Counted from the stretch's first letter, positions 34,888 through 45,526 are shown. The stretch: DNA of 64,000 nt from Oncomelania hupensis (GCA_036898135.1 JBAHVR010000288.1:341501-405500), one strand, 5' to 3'. Numbers and translations are program-made. Notes: generated from the sequence alone by a model not told the origin.

Positions 34888-36895
34888 TTCGTAGGCATTT
34901 ACATGGTTTATCAGCTTCACACACATATAAATAGTACAAACTGTCACAGTCGAGTGAGTCTATCTTTATTCCACAAAAACAGGAAAATTTGCATAGCAAG
35001 TACCCTTCTACAACACTACCATTGCAGAAAGATTTGATTTACCAGATCTTTTAAATCTTGTTTGCCATAAACATACAACTGTAGAACATAAAATACATTA
35101 TTATTACTGTTGTTATACAATTATTATTACAATACTTTCGTAGGCACATAAACATGTTTTATCAGCTTCACACACATATAAATAGTACATATTCTCACAG
35201 TCTAGTCTGCTTTTATTCCACAAAAACTGGAAAATTTGCATAGCAACTGATTGATTGATTGATTTATTGTTGCTTTAGGTCCAGCGGACTCCTCCGAGCC
35301 AAATCAGGACCGGACACCCCCCGATCCGCATAAAAGATCTGCTGAAACAACCCTAGTGGGAAAATTGAACGCCCTCCACCGGCCAGTCACTTTACAATAA
35401 AGACATCCCACGCGGGGGACGGCTGAGGGTTTACCTCAACTACGCGAACCCCCGCCAAATAGAATACAACCATCATTACAAATCATCAACGAAACATATA
35501 CATATAAAATGCCTATATTGCTAAATACTAACATCATAGGAAGCCCTAGTGACCACCCAGCAGAAAGCGTCCAACACTCCCAAGCTGATCCAACAGACCT
35601 CATACACAAACAAGGAGTCTTGTCCAGGAAGAGTTTTCAAGAAAAAAGGTAGGTCAGTGATCTAGCGAAGAAGAAGATAGTATAGCAGAGTGATAGGACA
35701 GAGCAGGAATGGGAAAGAGTATATGAGGAAGATAGCAACAGTGGGAATTTAAAGCACTAAATTTCGATAAAGTGGGGATACTATTTATACTGAAACCCCC
35801 GGCACTCCAACGGGGGTACTGTTGCCGCAGTGAATCTGTCATGACTACAAAGGCAAGACAGGTTTTCAACTGGGGCTTTCACTGTTCCCTTTATAGGTTA
35901 GAACAATCTACACTGGCAAGACAGGGCTCATGACCCCAAGGGGTTGCATAGCAACAGTATGCAAGTACAATATTTTCACTGATGCTAACACTAACCCTTT
36001 TACAACACTACCAATTGTAAATTGCAAATTTAGCAGATCTTTTAAAACTTGTTTGCCATAAACATACAACTGTAGTAAATAAAATACATTATTATTACTT
36101 TATTCCACAAAAACTTGAAAATTTGCATAGCAACAGTATGCAAGCACAATATTTTCACTGATGCTAACATTAACCCTTTTACAACACTACCAATTGTAAA
36201 TTGCAAATTTAGCAGATCTTTTAAAACTTGTTTGCCATAAACATACAACTGTAGTAAATAAAATACATTATTATTACTGTTGTTATTCAATTATTATTAT
36301 TACAATACTTTCTAGGCACATAAACATGTTTTATCAGCTTCACACACATATAAATAGTACATACTGTCACAGTCGAGTCTATCTTTATTCCACAAAAACT
36401 GGAAAATTTGCATAGCAACAGTATGCAAGTACAATATTTTCACTGATGCTAACATTAGCCCTTTTACAACACTACCAATTGTAAATTGCAGAAAGATTTC
36501 ATTTACCAGATCTTTTTAAAACTTGTTTGCCATAAACATACAACTGTAGTAAATAAAATACATTATTATTACTGTTGTTATTCAATTATTATTATTACAA
36601 TACTTTCGTAGGCACATAAACATGTTTTATCAGCTTCACACACATATAAATAATACATACTGTCACAGTCGAGTCTATCTTTATTCCACAAAAACTGGAA
36701 CATTTGCATAGCAACAGTATGCAAGTACAATATTTTCACTGATGCTAACATTAGCCCTTTTACAACACTACCAATTGTAAATTGCAGAAAGATTTCATTT
36801 ACCAGATCTTTTTAAACTTGTTTGCCATAAACATATAACTGTAGTACATAAAATGAATTATTATTACTGTTGTTATTCAATTATTATTACAATAA
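34888..36895. repeat. ~290-bp tandem repeat array
   Basis: Five to six units share TATCAGCTTCACACACATATAAATA.., ..GGAAAATTTGCATAGCAA.., ..CTTGTTTGCCATAAACATACAACTGTAGTA.. and a (TTA)n end. Unit starts fall near 34890, 35140, 36110 (partial), 36305 and 36605. One unit is split by a retroposon at 35248-35943. Later units are most alike, suggesting local satellite-like expansion. Confidence 0.8.
35248..35943 (-). mobile_element. ~0.7-kb retroposon, copy 3 (minus strand)
   Basis: Reverse-oriented copy of the family at 2340 and 11877; its tail reads (TGAT)n at the left end. It is flanked by a 12-bp duplication TTGCATAGCAAC (35236-35247 and 35944-35955), which comes from the tandem unit it interrupts. 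Confidence 0.92.
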
Positions 36896-37928
36896 TAATT
36901 TTCATTATTAGTAGTACTTACAAGCATGTTAAGCATCACAAGATACAACATTCTGTCTAAAGTTGCACAAATGAAAGCATACTGATACTATGTGTCTTGA
37001 AAGAACAGTCTCAGAAGCACTTAAGACACCCCTAAGTATTTTGAATGTTTTCCCCTGGCCAATCAACCTTTCAATATGCACCCTCTTGCTGGAAATTTTG
37101 CGGTCTTTTAGCACCTGTTCATTGCTTAATCTGTTTTTCTTTGACAAAAATGCAGGAATGTTGACCTTGACATCTCTTGCAGCAAACAGATCTTGGACAT
37201 TAAATCCCTTATCAGCCATTATAAAGTCTCCGGGTTCGCACTTTTGTGGCAGATCAGATCTTTCCACGATCTGTCGATCAGATGTTGAACCTCCATATGT
37301 GGGTGAAACATAGGAAATAAGTCCTCCTGGTGTGCATCCTACTAACGTTTTAACAGTGTTTTTGTTCTTGTACATGCTAAATGTGGCCCTCTGTGCAATT
37401 GGATTGGAAGGTTTTTCTACTGGTATTTCTGTACCATCTAAAATAACTCTTGTGCTGGGGAATTTTCTCTGGAAGTCAATGGGAGCAAAATAATGCACAA
37501 GGTTGATATCAGGCCATGTGTTCAGCTCCCCCCATTGTCGCGAGCAAAAATTTGCCCAGGTTATAAAAATATTTTCTGCAGTAGAAACGGACACTCCGCA
37601 CATTCGGGACAAAGGCAGATAATCAATATCTTGCCGCAGTTTACCCAACATCAATAAGAATTGATTGCATGGCGAAATGCATAAAACACTTTCAGTGCGC
37701 AAATAAGTCAAACAATTCACCGCAGGGCCTAAACTTTAAAATACAGCGTGAAATTTTTCGTAGCTTTCCAGTCCTGTACAGTAATGCAGGAGAGCTTTAT
37801 CAAACTCTAGAGCATCGACAGACAGAAAAAAAGGTCTGCTGATGTTTCCTTGTGATGCTGTGTGCGTCTGGATGTTGTCGTCTCTCTTTCTTCTGGGGTG
37901 AGTGTGGAGGGAGTCTCTGCTTGGCCTT

Positions 37929-38218
37929 CAATCTCCTGAAACAAATTACGGGAACATATATCATCTTGAGAAAGTACAACATTCCACTACAGGATGGATC
38001 TGGAACTTTAACCTGTAAATATTCTGACTCATTTTCAATATTACAATCATACTACTCTTGTTAGAAACCATGTTCAATCTCCTGAAACAAATTACGGGAA
38101 CATGTATATCATCTTGAGGAAGGACAACATTCCACTACAGGATGGATCTGGAACTTTAGCCTGTAAACATTCTGACTCATTTTTAAGATTACATACTACT
38201 CTTGTTAGAAACCATGTT
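37929..38218. repeat. ~146-bp tandem duplication including a splice acceptor
   Basis: CAATCTCCTGAAACAAATTACGGG.. begins at 37929 and again at 38075, with high similarity to about 38218. On the minus strand the duplicated segment includes the exon D acceptor (TTTGTTTCAG|GAGATTG), so a second acceptor lies upstream in the intron. Confidence 0.85.
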
Positions 38219-39357
38219 CTTTACATGTATGTGCAATTTGCTTCAAAAATATTACACAAGTATTACAACAAAAAATACAAAATTAGAACATGTACAACCG
38301 TAATGATGATGACAATATTGGAATTTAGAGTTTACAATGTCTCTAGTACCATGGTACTCAATCCAGTGCAAGGAAACAGTTACGAATAATTAAACATGTA
38401 GTGTCTCCTTTTCGACACCAGTAATAAAACAAAAATGTTCATGCTGCCGTCCAGGGTGCTTCAAATAGTGTTTCAAAAGGAGCACATTTAATTTAATTAG
38501 AAAATCAAGTCAAAATGTTTGTATAGGTATCTTACCTGTTCCACCACAATGTTGGATCCTGTTTCAAGAACAGCCTCTGTACAACTTGCATCTCCATTGG
38601 TAGATATCTCCACTTCCATTTCAGCCTCCAAACAGGGTTCAACAGAGTCAGATGGAGAAGCTCCAGTACTCATGACCTGTTAAAGTACCAAATGAAAATG
38701 TAAATTTTTACACAAATCAAACACACATAGGCCGCATGGCAGACATGTCTAACTATACACATGACACAAAAACAATCAAAACAAAAAGAAATTTAAAGTA
38801 AAATTGGCACGAGACAAGTCCTAAATAGTCTAGCAACCAATAAATTGAAAAATATAATTTAATAATAAAAAAATAAAATAAAGTACATGTCGCCTTTGGT
38901 AGATAATCATACATGTGTAAAGCTCTACAGTGTCTACAAATAGCAAAGACACAGGAGTTCAGTCCAATATGGACCTTTTTAAGTAATAAATGAAAGATAT
39001 GGGTACACAGTCTGAAGCTCTGGCTCAGGATCACTGCCTGTACCCCTTTGCTGCTAGCATCTAGCATAGAAGTACTAGAAGACACCTCCCATGCAGACTA
39101 TTACAGTATTAGTATTACATTAAATCCTAGATATATATGTGTTAGTCACAATGAAGGATATCAAAATAAATGTCAGCAAATTACCTTTAATCAATCATGG
39201 TCTGCCATTCTTTGTTCACGAGTACTCGCTGCAATGCTTCTGGGTTTCATCCATTGAAACACAGTGGGACAAGCACCAGGTTTCAGTCGTCGATTTTTTC
39301 GTGTCAAGCATCCTACCAGAAAACATACACAGGTTAATTAATAAGCTGTCATTATTG

Positions 39358-40550
39358 GCGAAGTACCACTGAACAGATTTTCAACCTCAGAATAATCTGT
39401 GAGAAATACCTACAGCACCAACAACACCTAAATCATGTGTTCATAGACTTCAAGAAGGCGTTTGACCGAGTCTGGCATGCAGCTCTATGGGCAACAATGA
39501 AAGTGTACAACATCAGCCCTAAAATTATTGAAGTCATCAAAAGCCTGTATGACAAGGCTACCAGTGCAGTCCTCCACAACAGCGCCATCGGGAACTGGTT
39601 CAGAACAACAATCGGTGTGCGTCAAGGATGCCTACTCTCTCCAACACTCTTCAACATCTTCATAGAGCGCATCATGTCAGATGCTCTTGAAGACCGTGAA
39701 GGCACAGTCAGCATAGGGGGTAGAGCAATCTCCAATATTCGTTTTGCTGATGACATTGATGGATTGGCTGGAGAGGAACAAGAACTTGAACAGCTGGTAC
39801 AGAGGCTTGACACCACCTCCAGAGCCTATGGAATGGAAATAAGTGCAGAGAAGACCAAAATGATGACCAACAACACCAATGGCATCAATACGGACATCAA
39901 AGTCCAAGGGCAATCCCTCAACACAGTGCATAGCTTCACATATTTAGGAGCCATTGTATCAGACAATGGGTCCCGACAGGAAGTCCTCTCCAGGATCGCA
40001 CAAACAACTGCTGCCCTGACAAGGTTGAAGCCCATTTGGAAAGACAGGACCATCAGTCTACATTCCAAAGTAAGACTGCTGCGCTCCCTTGTCATCTCCA
40101 TCTTCCTATATTGCTTGCGAAGCATGGACCCTCACAGCAGATCTCCAACGAAGAATACAAAGCATGGAGGTGAGGTGCTACAGAAACTTCTGGGTATTTC
40201 CTATACCCAACACATCACCAACGATGAAGTCCGACAGACCATCACACAAGCCATTGGACAACACGATGACCTGCTAACAGTGGTGAAGAAACGGAAACTC
40301 CGATGGTATGGCCATGTCACCAGATCATCAGGCCTTGCAAAGACCATTCTGCAAGGCACAGTGCAAGGAGGTAGAAGAAGAGGGAGACCGAAAAAGAGGT
40401 GGGAGGACAACATTCGAGAATGGACTGGTTTGACACTGAGCGAAGCAATCAGGGCTGCTGAGGACAGAGAAAGATGGCGTATGCTGGTTAAACGATCATC
40501 TGTGGTGCCCCTACGACCCTGTGGTTACGGGACAGGATAGGATAGGATAG
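39358..40550 (+). mobile_element. RTE-like LINE, 5'-truncated
   Basis: Only the reverse-transcriptase palm to C-terminus and a (GGATA)n tail (about 40532-40550) remain. The flanks GTCATTATTG (39348-39357) and GTCATTTTTG (40551-40560) are a likely 10-bp target duplication with one mismatch. It lies inside an intron of the THAP transposase pseudogene, in the opposite orientation. Confidence 0.8.
39359..40540 (+). CDS. RTE-type reverse transcriptase, C-terminal part
   Basis: The frame is open from the truncation point; the first Met is coded at 39437. It has FIDFKKAFDRVWHAALW (motif A), IGVRQGCLLSPTLFNIFIE (B), FADDIDGLAG with active-site ADD (C), YGMEISAEKTKMM (D) and FTYLGAIVSDNG (E). The C-terminus has LRWYGHVTR and GRPKKRWEDNI, usual in molluscan RTE/BovB-like proteins. 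Endonuclease and fingers are missing. About 380 residues remain open, but the piece would be inactive. Confidence 0.85.
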   Translation, partial: RSTTEQIFNLRIICEKYLQHQQHLNHVFIDFKKAFDRVWHAALWATMKVYNISPKIIEVIKSLYDKATSAVLHNSAIGNWFRTTIGVRQGCLLSPTLFNIFIERIMSDALEDREGTVSIGGRAISNIRFADDIDGLAGEEQELEQLVQRLDTTSRAYGMEISAEKTKMMTNNTNGINTDIKVQGQSLNTVHSFTYLGAIVSDNGSRQEVLSRIAQTTAALTRLKPIWKDRTISLHSKVRLLRSLVISIFLYCLRSMDPHSRSPTKNTKHGGEVLQKLLGISYTQHITNDEVRQTITQAIGQHDDLLTVVKKRKLRWYGHVTRSSGLAKTILQGTVQGGRRRGRPKKRWEDNIREWTGLTLSEAIRAAEDRERWRMLVKRSSVVPLRPCGYGTG

Positions 40551-40560
40551 GTCATTTTTG

Positions 40561-41038
40561 TGAATATTGTTCATGCACATAAAACATAATTTATTGTGAT
40601 GTACAGGTCAAAGGATATGGATGGTTTAAGAAAGGTGGGAAATGATCATCTACAAGTTTGCTCAATGCAATGGTGGAAATAAAAATAGCCTACACAGTTT
40701 GCCAAACAATGAAGCCTAGGCCTACATTATATCTGTGTGGTTGTAACTGAAACATAACTAAAATCAAAATTACTATACTTAGATGTGCCACTACATACAG
40801 CAGTCTACGGTCCTAAGCCAAGTTAGATCTCCTAATAACTGTGCACACCTTTTGAGAGTGTACAGAGTAATTTCATTTGTTGATCTGTTCAGTGTTCGGT
40901 CATGGGTGACTGTGTATAGAGGTCGATCGAGGTCGATCGACAAGCCCACCAAAATATTAGTAAATACATACAAACAGCAAAATAGCCATAAAAGGTGGAT
41001 GCTTTACAGCTGCAGTGAGCAAAGTATGATTCACTTAC
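40561..41038. other. Intron A-B remainder
   Basis: No independent gene. GGTCGATCGA is duplicated in tandem at about 40921-40940. The donor of exon A is at its right edge. Confidence 0.5.
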
Positions 41039-41612
41039 CAGTAGATGTTGGCGTATCAAGGAAGTCTGTAGGCAGAAAATGCTTCGGGCATACAACACTG
41101 TTTTCTGTCGGAACAATGTTCCTCACGCTTCACTGCCTGAATCCACTTGGCTCGAAGCATCTTCGACTTTGGAAATTTATGACCTACGGGCGTATTACAG
41201 ATAACAGATAACAGATAACAGATAACAGAACTTTATTTCGCCAGGTGACAAGCACGAGGAATACACTTTGATGTTGGCACACATATTATACAAAACACAA
41301 TAACAAAGCCAACCACACCTACGCGCAACCATCCTCTTGCTGACACACTCATACAAGACTAGAGATAATACTGACTGGAATATAGTAGAAACAGAATGAT
41401 CAAATCAAATATAGAATAATACACACACATCCACACACACGTGCGCGCTTTTCTCCGTTATCTCTCGCTCTCTCAATTCTCTTCTCTTATTTTACACACT
41501 CTGTATACATCTATAAATTCTCTCTCTATCACTTCCTCTACTCACTCTCCTCTCTCTGTCTCTCTCTTCCTCTCTTTCTTTCTGTCTTTCTTTCACACAC
41601 TTCTCCCCCCCT

Positions 41613-41617
<5 letters not shown>

Positions 41618-41680
<63 letters not shown>
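41618..41680. repeat. (CT)n microsatellite
   Basis: About 60 bases of nearly pure CT inside the LINE 3' UTR, in a longer pyrimidine-rich stretch (41450-41680). Frames through it are not genes. Confidence 0.95.
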
Positions 41681-41681
<1 letters not shown>

Positions 41682-41707
41682 GCATAAGTCACTGAGATAG
41701 TCCGGGA

Positions 41708-43534
41708 TCATCGGGTGCCAGACAAGGAGTTGAGGTTTGTCACAGCTTGTGGAAAAAAACTGTTCTTGAAGCGGCAGGTACGGGTCTTCATAGTTCTGAG
41801 CCTTTTGCCAGAAGGAAGCAGCTCGAAGAGGTGGTATCCGGGGTGGGAGGCATCATCCACTATCTTTCTGGCTCTGCTCATCAGGCGGTTGGTATAGATG
41901 GAGGCCAGAGAGGGGAGGTCGGTGTCAATGATCTTGCTGGCAGTGGAGACAATATGGTCTAGTTTTTCTTTCTGTTGTTGGGATGCACCCCCATACCACA
42001 CACAGATGGAAAATGTTAGAACACTTTCTACCACAGAGCGGTAGAACTGGGTGAGGATTTCCTTCCTCAGGCCAAATTTTTTCAGCTGCCTGAGAAAGTA
42101 CATCCTCTGCTGTGCTCGCTTGATGATGGAGTCGGTATTGAGATCCCAGGTGAGGTCGCAGGAAATGAGTGAGCCCAGAAACTTGAATGACTCAACTGTC
42201 TCGATGGGCTGGCCGTTGATGAAGAGGGGGTCAATGGGAGTGGCGTTCCGACGAAAGTCGATCACCATCTCTTTGGTCTTGGAGGCGTTCAACTCGAGAC
42301 TGTTGTAATTGCACCATGACACCAGCAGGTCGACTTCCTGCCTGTAGGCTGACTCATCTCCATTGGATATGATGCCCTCAACGGTGGTGTCATCGGCAAA
42401 CTTTACGAGTTGAACTGACTCGTGATGGGAGGTGCAGTCGTTGGTGTACAGGCAGTATAGAAAAGGAGACAGGACACACCCCTGGGGTGCGCCTGTGCTC
42501 AGGGTCAGGAACTGCGAGATGTTGCTGCCTATTTTCACTGACTGGGGGCGGTTGAGGAGGAAGCTCAGAATCCAGAAAGAGATGGAGGGGGAGAGGTTGA
42601 AGAGCTGAAGCTTGTCGAACAGGGTCTGGGGGACGATGGTGTTGAAAGCAGACGAGTAGTCTACGAAGAGGAGGCGGGCGTAGCGATTAGGGGTTTCTAG
42701 CTGCTGGAGGATGAAGTGAAGGGCCAGGGCGACGGCATCGTCGACAGACCGGTTAGCTTGGTAAGCAAACTGGCACGGGTCCAGTTTGCCCTTGGTAGCG
42801 GACTGGAGGTGCTTGAGTACCAGGCGCTCCAGCACTTTCATCACCAACGAGGTCAGGGCCACAGGGCGGTAGTCATTGAGGGAGCTAATTTGGGGTTTCT
42901 TGGGAACAGGTACGATGGTGGAGGTCTTGAAACAGCGGGGGACAGTGGACAAGAGAAGGGAGGAGTTGAAAATCTGGGTAAAAACTGGAGCCAGTTGGGA
43001 GGAGCAGTGTTTGAGAGTGGGGGCTGATACTCCGTCAGGACCACCTGCCTTTCTGCTGTTCTGCCTCTTGAAGAGAGACTCCACCTCCGACTCTGTGATG
43101 GTGAAAGGTGGAGGCTGGTGGGAAGCAGAATCAGGAGGGGAGACTGTGACAGGGATGGTGTTCTGTCTGTCGAATCTGGCATAGAACTCGTTCAGCTTAT
43201 CTGGGAGCTGCTTGTCGTCAGCATCAGCTTGGCGTCCTTTCTTCTTGTAGTCAGTGATGGTTTGCAGACCTTGCCAAACTGCCCTGATGTTGTTGGACTG
43301 AAAGTGGGCCTCTAGCTTTTTCTTATAATCCCACTTTGCACGTCTGATGGCCTTTTCTAACTCATATTTGGCCCTTTTGTAGCTGATCTTGTCGCCGCTT
43401 CTATGAGCTTCTTCCTTTGCTCTCAGGCTTGACTTGAGGCTGTTGTTGAACCATGGCTTGTCATTTGGCCAAGATCTGACTTCTTTTGTTGGAATGCAGC
43501 CTTGTTCACAGAAACTAATGTAGGAAGTTACCAC
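41708..43534 (-). CDS. LINE reverse transcriptase (CR1/L2/Rex1-like)
   Basis: 608 codons. Order: a basic, helical linker (KSSLRAKEEAHRSGDKISYKRAKYELEKAIRRAKWDYKKKLE), RT fingers (NSRKAGGPDGVSAPTLK; TIVPVPKKPQISSLNDYRPVAL), palm motif A (LLFVDYSSAFNTIVP), B (STGAPQGCVLSPFLYCLYTND), C (LVKFADDTTV, active-site ADD), D and E (LELNASKTKEMVIDF; FKFLGSLIS), and a C-terminal domain ending near RTCRFKNSFFPQAV. The domain is open throughout. The upstream endonuclease lies in another frame, so the protein as a whole is split. Confidence 0.88.
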   Translation of the reverse strand: MVTSYISFCEQGCIPTKEVRSWPNDKPWFNNSLKSSLRAKEEAHRSGDKISYKRAKYELEKAIRRAKWDYKKKLEAHFQSNNIRAVWQGLQTITDYKKKGRQADADDKQLPDKLNEFYARFDRQNTIPVTVSPPDSASHQPPPFTITESEVESLFKRQNSRKAGGPDGVSAPTLKHCSSQLAPVFTQIFNSSLLLSTVPRCFKTSTIVPVPKKPQISSLNDYRPVALTSLVMKVLERLVLKHLQSATKGKLDPCQFAYQANRSVDDAVALALHFILQQLETPNRYARLLFVDYSSAFNTIVPQTLFDKLQLFNLSPSISFWILSFLLNRPQSVKIGSNISQFLTLSTGAPQGCVLSPFLYCLYTNDCTSHHESVQLVKFADDTTVEGIISNGDESAYRQEVDLLVSWCNYNSLELNASKTKEMVIDFRRNATPIDPLFINGQPIETVESFKFLGSLISCDLTWDLNTDSIIKRAQQRMYFLRQLKKFGLRKEILTQFYRSVVESVLTFSICVWYGGASQQQKEKLDHIVSTASKIIDTDLPSLASIYTNRLMSRARKIVDDASHPGYHLFELLPSGKRLRTMKTRTCRFKNSFFPQAVTNLNSLSGTR

Positions 43535-43592
43535 ATCAGCTTGCTCATGGATGTCAGCACAGGAGGTGGTCAGTGCCTGCCAGTCCGTACAG

Positions 43593-44318
43593 TCAAAACA
43601 CGCCTGTAGTTCCTGGATAGAGTCTTGATTCCAGCGCTTGACAGTACGGACCTGTGGTTTGCCTGACTTTAGTTTCTGGCGGTAGGAGGGGAAGGAACAC
43701 CATCACGTGATCAGATCGGCCGAGTGGGGGGCGGGGTATAGAGCGGTAAGCGCCGCTAATTGTGCTGTAGCATAGGTCAAGGGTCGCTTTCTCTCTCGTT
43801 GCACATTTGACGTGTTGTTTAAACTTGGGCTGTTGTTTTCTCAAGTCAGCATGGTTGAAATCACCCAGAACGATAATGTGACAGTCAGGGTGTGAATTTT
43901 CAATGTTTGTGATCTGTTTGGAAAGTTCTTTGATGGCAGAAGTAGCGTGCGCTTTGTCAGGGACGTAGACGCCAACCAAAACAATGGAGGAAAACTCTCG
44001 TGGAAGGTAGAAGGGTCGACACTTTACAGTGAGAGTTTCAAGGTTGGGTGCACAGTGTTTGGATAAGATAGACACATCTGTACACCATCGGTCGTTGATC
44101 ATAAAACAAATGCCGCCACCTGACTTTTTCTGTGAATCGTCAGGCGTGCGATCGGCGCGATGAAGCGAAAAGCCGTCGGGTTTTACTGCAGCGTCAGGAG
44201 TAGAGGGAGACAACCACGTTTCCGTGAAGCAAAACACCGAACAATCAGTAAAGTCTCTTTGAATGCTTATTAGGTAGCGCAACTCATCTTTCTTGTTGTC
44301 TAGGGATCTTACAGCCAT
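43593..44318 (-). pseudogene. LINE APE-type endonuclease, frameshifted from RT
   Basis: Contains FCFTETWL, GGGICFMIND, IIVLGDFNHADLR and GRSDHVMVFL, the usual endonuclease blocks (E, N/D and H positions). The N-terminal block is short. After about 43690 another frame continues the expected sequence towards the RT frame, so a one-base indel near 43680-43695 breaks the protein. Confidence 0.85.
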
Positions 44319-44321
44319 ATA

Positions 44322-44468
44322 CTATGCATGTGTTTGAAGCGTGTGAGCAGCAAGGGCCTGTATCTGCCTCCACTCTCTGTAAAAGTTTCCATCTGGGTCG
44401 TCTGTTAGACGTCGGCTAATCCCGTTTACTACTTTTGTCGCTGCTTGAGCGAACTGATCTAGCGCCAT
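44322..44468 (-). other. Short leading frame of the LINE, 48 codons
   Basis: Starts MALDQFAQAATKVV.. and ends ..LQTHA before TAG. One codon later, in the same frame, the endonuclease ATG begins. Either the TAG is a mutation and this is the true ORF2 N-terminus, or it is a small upstream reading frame. The 41 bases beyond it to 44510 look like 5' UTR. Confidence 0.5.
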
Positions 44469-44520
44469 TTTGCAACTGGTGTGCCGAAACTACAATGCGC
44501 TGAGCTGCGCATGTGTGAGA

Positions 44521-44985
44521 AGATAGAATTTTAATTCTGGAGTAGAATTGTAATGTTGAAGTAGAATTTTAATTATGGTCCATAATTTTAATTCTATCTT
44601 TTGACACTAATAAGCTGTGGAAAAGTGTATCAAAAGGCACAATTTTAATTGTGTCACACAATTAAAATTCTATATCACAATTGAAATTATCAAAACCAAA
44701 ATTTTAATTATAAACTAGAATTTCAATTCTAATATAAAATTGTAATTGTGGGCTTTTGACACTAATAAGCTACAGTGTCAAAAGTCAGAATTAAAATTCT
44801 GTTATAGAATTTCAATTCTGCTTTTGATAATTTCAATTTTGTTACACAATTTCAATTCTCGAACATAGAATTTTAATTATGGAAAGTAAAATTTTAATTC
44901 TGAAACATAGAATTTTAATTATGTAATAGAATTTTAATTTTGCCAAGACAGAATTAAAATTCTATACTAGAATTAAAATTCTGGG
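44521..44985. repeat. Dense array of AATT-nn-AATT palindromes
   Basis: About 20 copies of a 12-14-base motif, GAATTTTAATTC or variants with AA, TC, GA or GT between the AATT halves, occur every ~20 bases. Examples: 44526-44537, 44717-44730, 44787-44800, 44806-44819, 44951-44962, 44970-44981. The 18-mer CTTTTGACACTAATAAGC occurs three times on the same strand (44598-44615, 44753-44770, 44986-45003), with a partial inverted copy TGTCAAAAG at 44777-44785. No coding capacity. The full stretch is bounded by the LINE 5' end on the left and the next LINE region on the right. Confidence 0.85.
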
Positions 44986-45003
44986 CTTTTGACACTAATA
45001 AGC

Positions 45004-45526
45004 CGTCATATTGAAGTGTGAAGGCTACGGGTTTTCGCTTCAATTGCTTCTCTGGCCCTGACGTGCATGTATGATTTGGACTTCGGTTCATCGACTACAG
45101 CGTGAGCTTTGGTGCATCTAACCTGTTGCTGCGCTGCCTACTTTGTCTTGGCTTCGCCGGCTGCGCTTCTTCTGGTGTCGGCCGCTGCGTTTTTCTTCGC
45201 TTCGACTGGTTTTGCTGCTGCCGCTGTGTGTTGAGAACTGTTGCTTCGTGCTGTTTCAGTCTCTACGTCGCATTGGTGAATATTGTCTCCATTCCGACCC
45301 CCTTAACTGAAGATTTTTATTGATTAACTTTTTAAATTTTAAATTGACCAAGTCCTGGACTCGGTCCTACAGATTTTTGATAAATCGATTTTCATTAAGT
45401 TTAATTGTGTTGGTCCCATCGTAGGATTTTTCTTACAAGTTGTAGTATGACTTTTAAATTTTAAATTTTTATATTTTGCATAGCCTTTCTTCTCTAAGGT
45501 GGTTTTAGGTTTTTGTCTTCGGTGCG
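45004..45526. other. Leader region before a LINE ORF1
   Basis: Moderately GC-rich (45060-45250), then AT-rich. It is likely the 5' UTR of the I-type LINE whose ORF1 starts at 45527. No other feature is seen. Confidence 0.4.

Larger units (their letters stand above)
36929..41183 (-). pseudogene. THAP-domain DDE_4-type (Harbinger-like) transposase, four exons
   Basis: Exon A (41183-41039) encodes THAP sequence (HKFPKSKMLRAKWIQAVKR and, after a one-base frame change, VCPKHFLPTDF) and ends at GTAAGT. Exon B (39312-39185) completes THAP with RRLKPGACPTVF and ends at GTAATT. Exon C (38676-38536) is acidic and ends CAG|GTAAG. Exon D (37935-36929) starts after TTTGTTTCAG and holds the nuclease domain: D in ILDGTEI, D in IMADKGF, and E in HIERLIGQGKTFKIL. 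Splice phases agree across B-C-D. The 263-codon open part is 36929-37720. Lesions: a frameshift in exon A, TGA near the end of exon B, a frameshift at the T-run and TAA near 37737 in exon D. The first exon, which should carry the start and THAP Cys pair, is absent; a LINE abuts exon A. THAP binds the element ends and DDE cuts DNA. An RTE fragment sits in intron A-B. Confidence 0.8.
41200..44515 (-). mobile_element. CR1/L2/Rex1-like LINE (minus strand)
   Basis: The 3' end is a (CTGTTAT)n tail (41200-41228 on plus). It is followed, in element direction reversed, by a 3' UTR with a long (CT)n run, the RT frame (41708-43534), the endonuclease frame (43593-44318) and a short leading frame (44322-44468). 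The 5' end is near 44515, where palindromic AT-rich sequence starts. The tail-type simple repeat and EN-RT without RNase H fit the CR1/L2/Rex1 group; exact clade uncertain. Confidence 0.82.

Noticed and set aside
41441..41695. 84-codon plus-strand frame
   Set aside because: It is a (CT)n microsatellite in a LINE 3' UTR.
44521..44985. A CRISPR-like array
   Set aside because: The genome is animal; the repeats are short AT palindromes with ~8-base gaps, not long repeats with unique spacers.
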